A DNA stretch of 64,000 nt from contig CP092875.1 of assembly GCA_030710605.1 (NCBI GenBank), forward strand, positions 68,152,754 to 68,216,753, written 5' to 3'. The position numbers and the translations under genes were made by a program. The stretch is from Cordylochernes scorpioides (lineage: Eukaryota > Arthropoda > Arachnida > Pseudoscorpiones > Chernetidae). The notes beneath the pieces were generated by a model. The model had not been told where the DNA came from, ran no database searches, and saw only the letters and a list, made by a program, of their open reading frames with translations. This document shows, in pieces, positions 1 to 10,475 of this stretch (position 1 is the stretch's first letter; each line of letters starts with the position of its first letter).

Positions 1-660
1 ACAAAACTCCCGTCCGGCCACCAGACCTGCTGTCTTCCTTGCGCGGTCTCAAGTCTAAAGAGTCTTTCCTTGAAATGATCGTGTTAAAGGATGCTCAACG
101 CGTGCTGCGCTTCTGGAGCCTCTACTAGCGTCTACTACAGGTCATCAACTTCCGGGTGGTGCACGAGGTAAAAAAATGTCGTCCTGCGAATTTAAGAATG
201 ACCCTCACACACATCCACAGCCTGTTCGCGGGAAGGAATCTGGATTCAGATTATCCTACAAATATATTCTTCAAAGCTGAGGGCGTGATTGGACATTCCC
301 TTCATTTGTGTCGCCTCCGCTTAATCTCCTCAGCCGACCTACGCCTCAATAACCTTCCGGGACACTACATGCCACGACATCCTGAACAATCTGCCTCGAG
401 ATGTGCCAACTATGCGATAGATCGCTGATAAACAGCTTATGGAGTTGCCGCAACCTTTAACCATTCCAAAATGCTTTCGTCCCTCAAGGTGTTTCTGGGG
501 ATCAACTGGCCGTTCTAATAGATTTCGACTTCAAAAGAAGATCACTTAATCATCCTCTTGTAATGAAGATATTTTAACTAATCTATCTCCTTGTATCTAT
601 ATTATCTATTATTTATATTTTCTATCGATGTTATTCTGTGAAATAAAATTATAATAAAAC
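1..660. other. Conserved non-satellite head of block A (copy 1)
   Basis: This stretch is clearly richer in GC than its surroundings and is present in four copies (here, about 21550-22520, 46800-47770 and 63430-64000). Open frames differ between copies. The plus-strand frame at 156-428 stays open in copies 1 and 2, but copy 3 has lost an A in an A-run and two bases near 47474. All copies share an in-frame TAG near the phrase encoding RSWSLY. An AATAAA-like signal (near 642 here, 47751 in copy 3) follows. It may be the 3' part of an old gene copy or of a mobile element. I do not recognise the protein and do not call a gene. Confidence 0.5.
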
Positions 661-898
661 TATAATTTTTTTAAATTTTATTTTGGTAGCAACTTATTTT
701 ATATTAGATATCACACAAACAATTTATCATATTTAAAAACTATTTCTTTAAAAATGTTTTTTTCAATTAAATGGATATATTTATTAATGTCTTCTTTCAA
801 TCCTTTTAAATATTAGTTTAACTATATAGAGATAGAATTATTTCAATAACACCTTTTAAAATGTGAATTTATTATCATTATTATTTCAATTTCATTTG

Positions 899-2090
899 AC
901 CCCAATACACTCTTGATATTGGGGTATGTTATTCCTTTTTGGTCTAAATCTCCAATTTAACCTTGATATTGAAGATTGTTATTCCTTTTTGCTCTAGATC
1001 CCCAATATACCCTTGATATTGGGAGTTGTTATTCCTTTATGTTCTCTAGATCTCCAATATACCCTTGATATTGGAGTTCGTTACTCCTTTTTGGTCCAGA
1101 TCTCCAATATAATCTTGATATTGGAGTTTTTTATTTCTTTTTGTTCTAGATCTCTAATATACTCTTGATATTGGGGGTTGTTATTCCTTTTTGTTCTAGA
1201 TCTCCAATATAATCTTAATATTGGAGTTTTTTATTTCTTTTTGTTCTAGATCTCCAATATACTCTTGATATTGGGGGTTGTTATTCCTTTTTGTTCTAGA
1301 TCTCCAATATACTCTTCATATTGGAGTTTGTTACTCCTTTTTTGGCTAGATATCCAATATACCCTTAATATTAGGGTTTGTTATTTCTTTTTGTTCTAGA
1401 TTCCCAATATACACTTGATATTGTGGTTTGTTATTCCTTTTTGGTCTAGATCTCCAATATACCCTTGATATTGGGTTTTTTATATATTTTTTTGTATTAG
1501 ATTCACAATATACCCTTGATATTGTGGTTTGTTAGTCCTTTTTTCTTGATCTCCAATATACCCTTGATATTGTGGTTTGTTATTCCTTTTTGGACTAGAT
1601 CTCCAATATACTCTTGAAATTGGAGTTTCTTATTTCTTTTTGGTCCAGATCTCCAATATACTCTTAATATTGTGGTTTGTTATTCCTTTTTGGTCTAGAT
1701 CCACAATATACCCTTGATATTGTTGTTTTTTATTCCTTTTTGGACTAGATCTCCAATATATTCTTGATATTGGAGTTTGTTATTTATTTTTGTTCTAGAT
1801 CTCCAATTTACTCTTGATATTGGGGTTTGTTATTCCCTTTTGTTCTAGATCTCTAATATACTCTTGATTTTGGAGTTTCTTTTTCCTTTTTGGTCCAGAT
1901 CTCCAATATACTCTTAATATTGGGGTCTGTTATTCCTTTTTGTTCTAGATACCCAATAAACCCTTGATATTGGAGTTTCTTATTCCTTTTTGGTACAGAT
2001 CTCCAATATGCTCTTGATATTGGAGTTTGTTATTTCTTTTTGTTCTAGATCTCCAATATACTTCTGATATTGGAGTTTGTTATTCCTTTT
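899..2090. repeat. 50-bp hairpin satellite, A1 array
   Basis: About 24 tandem units of roughly 50 bp. Each unit has a T-rich linker (TTATTCCTTTTTG, then a variant of TTCTAGAT) and an inverted repeat whose arms are variants of CTCCAATAT and ATATTGGAG around a 7-nt loop (ACTCTTG or ACCCTTG). Three arm types recur: CTCC/GGAG, CCCC/GGGG and CCAC/GTGG. In many units the two arms change together so pairing is kept, though mixed pairs also occur. No long reading frame crosses the array. The same satellite lies at 22757-24307 and 48007-49384. Confidence 0.93.
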
Positions 2091-2329
2091 TGATAAGCTG
2101 AAATGTTTATTTTTTCAGAATATATTTCTGAATTTCCTTTTTTTCAAACTTCAAATATATTCATCTACTCTCTCGCTTTCCTTCTTGCTCGGTCTTCTAT
2201 TCATTTCTGTCGCTAGTAATGATGATAAATTCACTTTTTTTTTACAGACAGCGAGTAATTTTAAATAAAAATTTTATAATTATATTTGTTCTGTACTAAA
2301 TCTCCTTTTAATGATTCAGAGTCTCAACA

Positions 2330-2560
2330 ACCAATGTAGGGTATACCCTGAGATAAGGTAGAGCTGGCACTTGGCATGTTGTTGTTTCAATGGCTGGCTG
2401 AAGGGTTGGCCACTGACTGGACTACTGGATCGCGGGGCTCGGGTTAGGTCATAGGCTAGGTCATTGGATCTATGTGGTTCAGGGGATGGCCACAGACTGG
2501 TCCACTGGATGGGGCTATGGGGCTGACTTGGATTGATAATCCCATCCTTCAGAATAAAAT
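2330..2560. repeat. GC-rich island of block A, homologous in inverted orientation to an island in block B
   Basis: The plus strand reads GIPxDKVELALGMLL and later GWPQTGPLDGAMG. The minus strand of block B reads GIPQDKVEQAVGMLL and later GRPQTSPLRLWG. The same order of matching words over about 200 bp shows that the segments share ancestry and face opposite ways in A and B. Copies are at 24550-24750 and 49620-49820. This A copy has stops in that frame. The encoded peptide is not one I recognise. Confidence 0.6.
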
Positions 2561-2980
2561 ACCTTCTCTAGAAATAAAATTGAACCACCATTTGTTGACA
2601 CGAAATTTTTTACAGGGAATATATCTCTTATTTAAAGCTTGGTGAATTTTACATTATTTCGCTAAATATATATTTATGTAGTCGCTAAAAACCTTTACCA
2701 ACCAATTGTAAAATATGAATCCTCATATTAATAAAGAAAATTGATGGATATAATAAACCAGATATGACCTCATTGCTGTTAAATAATTTTTATGTAGAAT
2801 TAGATAAAATTATTGTTATAGATGTACAACTGTTTTAAGCTACGAAACTGACACTTTTAAGTTCAAATACAATGAGAGAGAATAGAAAAGTTATTTTCAT
2901 TTAAAAATCAGAAATTCATTAATATCATCTATTATGGGGTCATTTATTTATGGTAGTTTACATTTAAAGTATACCAAGAG

Positions 2981-3380
2981 ATCATCTGATATAAAATATT
3001 CAAGTTGGGGATTTAAAAGGTAAATTACCTAAAGACCATCTGCAATGAGGTGGTGTCAATTTGTTCTCTATAATTGAACTATACCAAAATTATCTTCTAT
3101 CAGAGTTGTTTATCAAGTTGAAATTATAATTTCAATAATTCCATGATCATCTGTTATTTGAGATGGTTGTCTTATGTTAATTTATAGTGAATTATACCAT
3201 GATCATCTGATTTGAGGTGGTCACCATGTTAAAATAAATATATGAACTATATAAAAATCATCTGCTTTGAGATGGTGCTTAATGGTAATTTACAGTTGAT
3301 TTATAACAAGATCATCTGCTATGAGGTGGTCACCGTAGTCATATTTTATATTTGAATTAATCCAAGACCATCTGAAGAAC
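2981..3380. repeat. ~55-bp hairpin satellite, A1 array
   Basis: Eight units whose CATCTG-type cores start near 2981, 3035, 3089, 3146, 3202, 3257, 3311 and 3367, giving a period of 54-57 bp. Most units contain an inverted repeat such as ACCATCT, a 6-nt loop, then AGGTGGT, or ATCATCT with AGATGGT. Arms vary between units but pairing is often kept, sometimes through G-T pairs. Copies of this array lie at about 25200-25560 and 50280-50630. Confidence 0.85.
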
Positions 3381-5390
3381 TGTCCCCATGTTCAAAACAA
3401 AATGTGATCGACAATAAGCGATCTATTCACTAAAATTGCTTTTTAGTATCAACAGAGATACACTATTAATCACTTTTTATAAATATAATTTAAACAAATT
3501 ATTTTTGTTTCATCAAGAGAATATAGTTGTATTCCATATTTTGAAAATAATTTTATATTACAAATACTCCTCACAGTCTTGAAATTTCTTTTATTAACTC
3601 CCAAAACAAATGATTTATTTAAATTACCGAGTTTGAAGAATTTATGAACTTCGACTAAATGGATGCCTATTTATCAATTAAACGAGTTCTTACCTTTAAA
3701 TTATTAACTAGCAATTCATTAATTTCGTTTACTTCTAAATGAATATAATTTCCTAAATAAAATATCCTAAATGCCTATCATCAATTATTTTTTGAATATT
3801 TTGTGAAATATTTTATAAAATATATAAATATTCTGATATAACTTTCAGTTTCAAGAAATTTTAATCAATATATATCTACAAACATACCATGTCAATCTAA
3901 TTTATTTCTATTGTATTTCAACACCTATAAGTTACTTCCTCTCACCACTACTTTAAACTTATATTTTTTTGTGTGTTTTATAGAAGTTTTAGCCAGTCTG
4001 CTCCAAATTATATGTTGCTTCACTTCAATCCTTCAATATAAAATAAATTCGAATTCAATAAATAATTTTGAAACTCAACTATTATGTGTAACTGGTTATT
4101 ATAAATTTCATTCATCCATTGAAGAAAAAAGGAGAACATAGATGACACCCCATATTACTATAATACACTCAATACACTTTGTATATATTTGAACATTTTG
4201 AATATTTAATGACAGGAAAAGTAGCCCCTTACATTTTAGATCAATATTTTCCAACAAATTTCGATTTTCATTTTTGCCATAGAATACTCTAAGTAACTTT
4301 TACTAGATGACCGCTCATTGTCAAATTATTAGGATTTCATACTTGTTTTATAAATATGAAAATAAATCTAAGATTGCTCTGAAATGAGGATGGCTTCAAC
4401 ATCAAATCATGGGCTCCAGATGGGGAGTTTTGCATTTAACAGATCTGTTATTGTGTAGGTTTGTCAAGAGCCAAACCTGCTAGTTAGAAGAGACAATCAA
4501 TAGATATCACATTTTTTTGTGGTAATTTCAATAGGTGATATAGCTAATTCATTTTTATAAAAATATATTCTTGACAAATTTGTTATCAATTTATGAAATT
4601 TTTAATGTTTCCAAGTTATATTAGGGTGATGTAAAATATTCTAAATATAAATGGCCAAGGTATATATTTATCAAGGGTTTTCAATGAAGCATGTTATTGC
4701 TATCTCTGTCATGGAATCAGGATCCTTTCTATTTGACCATAAGTCGGCACTGCATGGACAGTGAGTTTTCTTGATCATCAAATTACATATAAAATGCAGA
4801 AGGATTGTATATTCAAGTAACCAAAGAAAGGAATCCCACTTCAAACTATGTATTTTACAAATAGAAATTTTACATTTTAATCCTTCCAGAAAATTGGCAC
4901 AATAAATTCATCTGTCCAAACATTTTTTGTAAGATTCAAACACCTTCATATCTCATTTTTTGTTACGAAATTGAAGCTTTTTCGTAACTGATTAGAGTCC
5001 TAGCCAAAGCCATGACATACAGGTTTGCATTTTGTCTGAATTAACTGAACTGAGGTTGTTGCTCATTATTTATCACCACCATTACATTTTATAGTGGAGC
5101 TAAACTAAATTTATTATTTTAATGATTATTTATAGATGGAGAGCTTCATATTACAACACACACACATAGGTAAACTTAAGAAAGTTTCCTCTTCAGTATG
5201 TATATCGGCAATGAGGCGATAACTCTGAAAGATATTTGATATAGAGTTATTTTTATTGAAGACACACGAAATAACCGAATATGTACAAAATATCCTTTAG
5301 AGATATCAAGAAACTAGTTGAGTCTGGAGTCTTCATTTAGAAGAACAAAGGTTTCCCTGCTGCCAGTAGTCCAGGTGTATCCGTCGAATG

Positions 5391-5699
5391 TCACGACCTC
5401 AGGTTTAAGAGAAACCATCTTGCATTAAGGCCTATTGCCGTTAAAACGTCTTCCAAACTTATAGAAATCGGGAAATTCCCAATCGCTAACTTCTCTACCC
5501 GTTTCATATAAAGAAAGGTCTTCAGAAAGGTGGGCCCATTGGTGAGGCCCTTTTCAACTAGATGCGACGCCAGAATTAGCCGAATAGCCCGAACAGAAAC
5601 TGATCTGACATCTACATTATTTGTATTACCAGTGATTTTCCAAAATTTTCTATATTGCCTTGATGTAATCCATTGAAGATTGATAGAGCGTCTCTCCAC
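5391..5699 (-). pseudogene. Decayed RRM-like gag (ORF1) fragment of a non-LTR retrotransposon, A1
   Basis: A 102-codon open frame on the minus strand. Its centre, reading LVEKGLTNGPTFLKTFLY then KRVEKLAIGNFPISIS, matches in order the RRM-like part of the fresher ORF1 at 28853-29146 (REGLEIEGTLIRTFPF, then TRITVGNLPFFV). It is therefore an old relative of LINE-type gag. The A2 equivalent is at 27828-28019. No zinc knuckle or reverse transcriptase is attached. It moved with block A and is not an independent gene. Confidence 0.6.
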
Positions 5700-6019
5700 A
5701 AAGCAGAACCGATCAAAGGTGGCTACAGCTGACCTGGACTTACTCAGGGATTGCTACTGTTTGCTGTATTGCAAAATATCACAAATAAGCTCGGTAAGCA
5801 ACATATTGAATATCACCTCAATGCAGTGTCTTCTATCGCTTATAATAAAAAAAAAATTATCCCGCTACTTATATATATTTATTAGATATTTCTACAGCCC
5901 TTAAACTGCAATAAAATGAATACTATGATTTTGTGAAAAGAAATTGCTCGCTGCATAAAATATTTAATTTAGATATATATTTCTAAAACACACACAGTCT
6001 TTCAAAACACCAATATACC

Positions 6020-6540
6020 TAACTAGCTGAATGACCCGGGCAACGCCCGTGTTCTACCCGATTGAATGTTTTGATTCAAATACTATTTGTTACAATTATA
6101 AATTGGCGCCTTAAATAAACGCATATTTTAGTTAATAACTATAGCCTATGTGCTTTATCTGTCTATGTACTGTTGGCTTCCGTAGGCGTCTCTTACTGGG
6201 AAAAAGAAAGAGAGGATTCCATTTGGTTATTAACTAATATATGCATTTATTTAAGGAACGACCCGCTCCAACACAATAGTTACAGAAATGGGAGGGGGGG
6301 GGGGGGGGGGGCAAAGGTGGCGTGATCGTAGCCGACCAATAGGAGGGCGCCATTCCAAAAAAAAAAAGCAAACCGTGACAGAGGCCACGCATGACGCTCG
6401 TAACTGTATATAGAATTACATAAGCAATGCTGAGAATATATACAATAATGTTGCGCTCTGAAGTTAAAAATGGCAAAACCGCCGGGATTGTTCACCAATG
6501 ATGAGCCATGCCTTTCTTCTCTTAATTTTATTCAATGAAG
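6020..6540. repeat. Unclassified dispersed element with hairpins and an 18-base G run
   Basis: Begins near a CTAGCTGAATGACCCGGGC motif with a short CGGGC-AAC-GCCCG hairpin. It then carries a pair of inverted arms of about 30 bp (about 6111-6141 and 6221-6257, with TTAAATAAACGCATAT facing ATATGCATTTATTTAA). A homopolymer of 18 G lies at 6294-6311 and an A run near 6357-6367. It lies between A1 and C1 and I did not see it elsewhere in the window. The ends are uncertain and there is no coding sequence; the open frames here run through low-complexity sequence. Confidence 0.4.
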
Positions 6541-7240
6541 TATATAAACTGTATAGAAATATATTTTGATTATTTTTATTCAAAATGAACACATATAGAG
6601 CTTCAAAAATATTTACAATTTCAATTATTATTTTATAATTTTTTCACAATTTCCTTACGAATATTGGAAAGTTTATTTTGGAGAACGTTCTCACGACTTC
6701 CTATCGTATTCAGATGAAAGCAGATTTAGAGTGTAATATCATAGCGGTAAACAATCAGAGCTCATAAAGAAAACAAATCAATGGATATTTTCAAACAATG
6801 CAGGCGATCTATTGACCAAATCAGCAGCTCGATGGCCAAAATTACAAAGCCAGGTTAGTTGGTCGTCGATAAGAAGTAAATCATCTTTCCAATATATTCG
6901 GATATCAAGACCTAGAAATAATGCAAATCGCATAGCAAAATTTCATAGCAATAGAAAAATTCAATCTTAAAAATTTATATAAATGAAGACAAAATAATAT
7001 TTGAAGAAACCAATTGGAGCTTTCAAATAATATTCTTCAACAACTTTTCATAATTTTAAAATCTCTTAGCAAACCCAGATCAATTGAAAACGGAAGATGT
7101 TTTTGGAAGAATCCAATGTAGAAATAGACATGTTTGATTTATCAAAAATATTAATAACGTCAACCGATAAATTTCAAATTATCAGTTTTATCATGGAAAT
7201 ATCGCAATTTTAGGATGTTTGTTTGTAATTGTGTAAATTA

Positions 7241-7446
7241 GATAATAAAAAGGCATATATTGGATTTAATAAAAAAAATATTTTGCTAATATTTCGGCTG
7301 GCTGAAGCCAACCTTTATATAAAGATGTAATGATTATACAAATATTATACAAGGATGTAATGCCTCGATAAAGGTTGACGTTCAGCCAGCCGAAATATTG
7401 AAAAAATAAATATTTTATTAAATCTAATATATGCCTTTTTATTATC
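7241..7446. repeat. Head-to-head inverted pair of a Penelope-like terminus
   Basis: Two inverted arms of about 80 bp open with GATAATAAAAAGGCATATAT and close with its complement. Each arm contains the pattern CTCGATAAAGG, a stem-loop, then CCGAAATATT, here on the plus strand near 7364-7396. The middle resembles stem II of a hammerhead (GGTTGGC/GCCAGCC in other copies), but the first core box is not canonical. Block C2 carries only one arm (35907-36010) and another single copy lies at about 30808-30900. So this is a mobile terminus that occurs both alone and inverted. Confidence 0.55.
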
Positions 7447-7504
7447 AAATGAATTAGATGGATTGCTCTATTTTCAAAACAAATTATGTAAATATAAATA
7501 AATG

Positions 7505-7569
7505 TTTAATTAAAAAGGCATATATTGGATCAAAATATCATTTATCCAATATATGCCTTTTTAATTAAA
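7505..7569. repeat. Short palindrome with TTAATTAAAAAGGCATATAT arms
   Basis: Arms of about 26 bp around a loop of about 13-15 nt. The same AAAAAGGCATATATT word forms compact palindromes in each B block (21180-21229, 46453-46503, 63085-63136). Probably a miniature inverted-repeat element or a folded terminus of the family at 7241. Confidence 0.7.
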
Positions 7570-7974
7570 GATTATTTATGGATTGCTCTATTTACAAAAA
7601 TAAATAAATGTATATATATTTATTTTTTCGGTTTTATAAAGGTTTCTGAATAATTGTAAACAATTGGAATATCAAGAGAGACAAAATACGACACAATATT
7701 GTCCACAACAAGATAATATAAATATAATAAAATATTGAAAAGTAAATATCATAAAAACAATACAAACAAATAAATATTATAAAGACTATACATCAATATA
7801 TTCCATAAACCCTATAAATATATCTCACGACTTATCCTATGTCTGTATTTCATACACTTTTTATTTCTATTCATTTACATATGCGCATTTTCTAAATTAT
7901 CGTAATCTATTTCCGAAAATATTGTATTGTATATACTACCTAAGTTTTATAAAATAATTATAAATTTCTGTTTC

Positions 7975-8880
7975 TGAAAGTGAAGAGTATTTGTCTATAT
8001 TTGAAAGTATTGTATTTGTGTATATCTAAAAGCATTGCATTTGTTTATATATGAAAGTATTGTATTTGTCGAAAAATGGAAAATATTTATTTGTCTATGC
8101 CTGAAATTATTGCATTGGTTTTATATCTTAAAGTATTGTATTTGTCTATACCTGAAAGTTTTGTATTTTCTATATCAGGAAAATTGTATTTTAGTTATTT
8201 TATGGAGCTTTATATAGTTTACTTGTTCGAGTATTTCTAATCTATTTTTGTGGAAGCATTGTATATTTCTATTTCTTAAAATATTGAATTTATAAAATTC
8301 ATATTGTATTTGTCTATTTCTCTGAATGTATTTGGCCGTTTTTTTTTCTAAAAATATTGTATATATCTATTAATGGAAGTGTGGTATTTGTCTATATATA
8401 AAGTATTATTTTTATCCGATTTATGAGAGTAATTTGTTTAAATATTTCTGAAAATATTGTATTTGTAGAATTCTTAAATCATTTTGTCTATTCCCGAAGG
8501 TTTTGTATTCAAAGAGTAATTTTCTGAAAGTATTGTATTTATATATTTTTCTGAATGCATTGTATATATCCTTTCAGGAAGTACATTATTTTTGCTATTA
8601 TACTGAAAAGATATTTTGTTTATCTATTTCTGAAAGTATTGTATATATTTTTTCAGGAGAAAGAAAGGAGGTATTGTTTTTCATATTATATGAACTGAAA
8701 AAGTATTGTATTATTCTATTTCTAAAGTTTATGTATTTATTTATTTCTGAAAGTAAATATTGTATTTGTATATTTAGCAAAATCAATGTAATAATATATA
8801 TCTAAGAGTATTGATGTATTTCTGAGAGTATTTTGTAACTGTAAAATCTTTCTGAAAGTATTATATCTACTTCTCAATTT
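7975..8880. repeat. Degenerate 25-bp satellite, C1 copy
   Basis: Many diverged repeats of the theme GAAAGTATTGTATTTGTCTATATCT, related to the homogeneous array in C2 (36962-38755) and the diverged one in C3 (about 55440-56880). Units are irregular in length and sequence, which suggests an old unexpanded state. Short open frames here are chance translations of the repeat. Confidence 0.75.
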
Positions 8881-8992
8881 GCTACCTTGTTTGAATAAAA
8901 TCTTGTTTGTGAAAAATTAAGTTATTTCTGTTAAATACATTTTTTCATATTATATATTAATATTTTCTCTTTATTATAATTACACTAGTGTC

Positions 8993-10475
8993 CAAAAAAT
9001 AAGAAACTTAACCAATATTGAAATTTCTCAAAAGATAATTTATTAACAAATATAAAATTTAGTATACAAATAGTTTAAACTATGGAGAATTTGACTAGCG
9101 ATATGAAAATGAAAAAATATTTGAAATTATGAAATATGAAAATTATTACCAACCTACCCAAAGCTAAGGTTCCAGATCTTAAAGAAATAAGATATCAATA
9201 GGGAGTATGATCACCTCTAACAGCTATCAAGGTCTCACAGCGAGCCCTCATACTGTTTACCAGGCTTTGGAGGAGGTCCAAGGGTAGTAAATCCCACTCC
9301 TCCAATAGAGCAGTTCTTAGCTCAACGAGGGTTCTGGGAGAGGGGTGACGAGCTCCGAAACGCCTCCCTAGAGCATCCCACACATGCTCTATTGGATTCA
9401 GGTCCGGAGATCTGGCTGGCCAATCCATCCTTCGAATAATCTCACTCTGGAGATATTCATTGACTAGCCTAGCCCTATGCGGAAGAGCATTATCGTCCAT
9501 AAAAATTAAATTGTGACCAATTTGATCTCTATAAGGTCGTAGATAGGGCTCAAGGATCTCGTCCCTGTACCTTTGGGCAGTTAAAGTGCCCCCAGAAAAA
9601 ATGTGGAGGGGTGTGCATCTGCTAGAACTGATGCCAGCCCAGACTAAGAGACTGCCCCCTCTAAAATTGTCTATTTCCCTGATGTTACTGGGATGATAGC
9701 GGGTTCCAGGCTCCCTCCAGATGAAAACTCGTCGATAATCTGTGTTTAAACTAAATCTTGACTCGTCACTGAAGAGAACATTGGCCCACTGATCATGAGT
9801 CCAGGCGTGATGTTCCAAGCACCAATTCAAGCGGGCTCTCCTGTGAGCAGAAGTTAAAGGGATACAGACCATTGGTCATCTTGCATAAAGAGCACCTTCG
9901 TGAAGCCTTCGGTAAACAGTTTGTCTTGAAATTCTAGTTCCAGTAGCACTTGAGAGTTCATTAGAGAGTTGAATAGCTGTCATCTCCCTATGGCGCTTGG
10001 CAGTTACGACCAGATAACGGTCTTCAGAGGTAGCTGTTTTTCTTTTTCTACCAGAACCTTCTTTTCTTTTGATGGTTCCTGTCTCAATAAACTGTTTCCA
10101 TATTTTGCTGACCACAGATTTATTCACATTTAGCCATTTTGCTACTTCAACTTGTGATTGCCTTGCCTCCATTCTTCCAACAGCTCTACATTTTAAATCA
10201 ACTGCTAAAATATTTCGTAAACTCATATAATTAACTAAGGATGAAATAAAATTATAATTGGACAATTATTAGATGGGGTAAACGATACGCCAAATAGCAC
10301 ACTTATAAAGACAAGCAAATATTTGCATATTTTCAATTTTACCGGATCGAATGGTTGCGATAAATAAATTCTACGACCTAAAATACCTAATTAAATTACT
10401 TTTTAGCTTTTATCGTTGTATATTTTAAAACATATCATTAAAAAACAAAAGTTTCTTATTTTTTGGACACCAGTG
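8993..10475 (-). mobile_element. Tc1/mariner-family DNA transposon, nearly complete
   Basis: A 1483-bp element flanked by TA dinucleotides (8991-8992 and 10476-10477). The terminal inverted repeats are about 27 bp with one mismatch and start CACTAGTGTCC on the left and CACTGGTGTCC on the right when read inward. Block C2 near 39685 has the unoccupied sequence ATAATTATTTATATA, exactly what remains if the element and one TA are removed. One transposase gene is on the minus strand. The element inserted into C1 after the array units had been copied, or was copied only in C1. Confidence 0.95.
9195..10265 (-). pseudogene. Tc1/mariner transposase, one in-frame stop
   Basis: About 356 codons in a single frame, interrupted only by TGA at 9876-9878 between codons for LYAR and PMVC, probably CGA changed to TGA. 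The N-terminal 129 residues hold the helix-turn-helix DNA-binding part (VEVAKWLNVNKSVVSKIWKQF and a second helical region with TGTRISRQTVYRRL). The C-terminal 225 residues hold the catalytic domain: D in FSDESRF, D in FMDDNALPH, and E in NPIEHVWD. There are 34 residues between the second D and the E, giving DD34E. Length fits the family. The enzyme would cut and paste the surrounding element, but this copy would yield only the binding domain unless the stop is read through. Confidence 0.95.

Larger units (their letters stand above)
1..5780. repeat. Array block A, copy 1 (partial at window start)
   Basis: First copy of a several-kilobase block that recurs at 21840, 47090 and 63745. It opens with a moderately GC-rich stretch (1-640) ending in an AATAAA-type signal, followed by the 50-bp hairpin satellite (899-2090), a short GC-rich island (2330-2560), AT-rich sequence with the 55-bp hairpin satellite (2981-3380), and a decayed LINE ORF1 piece on the minus strand (5391-5699). 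Homology to A2 resumes past the LINE insertion of A2 and ends near 5777. The AT-rich stretches 2560-2980 and 3390-5330 contain nothing I can identify beyond homology to A2 and A3. Confidence 0.85.

Noticed and set aside
156..428. 90-codon frame in the head of block A
   Set aside because: Open in A1 and A2 but frameshifted in A3, with an upstream stop shared by all copies; described as a conserved region and not as a gene.
899..2090. Regular direct repeats with inner palindromes that resemble a CRISPR array at first sight
   Set aside because: Linkers are repeated too, there are no unique spacers, no cas genes, and the whole context is eukaryotic. It is a satellite.
6234..6498. Two overlapping minus-strand frames with polyproline
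   Set aside because: The proline run is the translated 18-G homopolymer; no other support.
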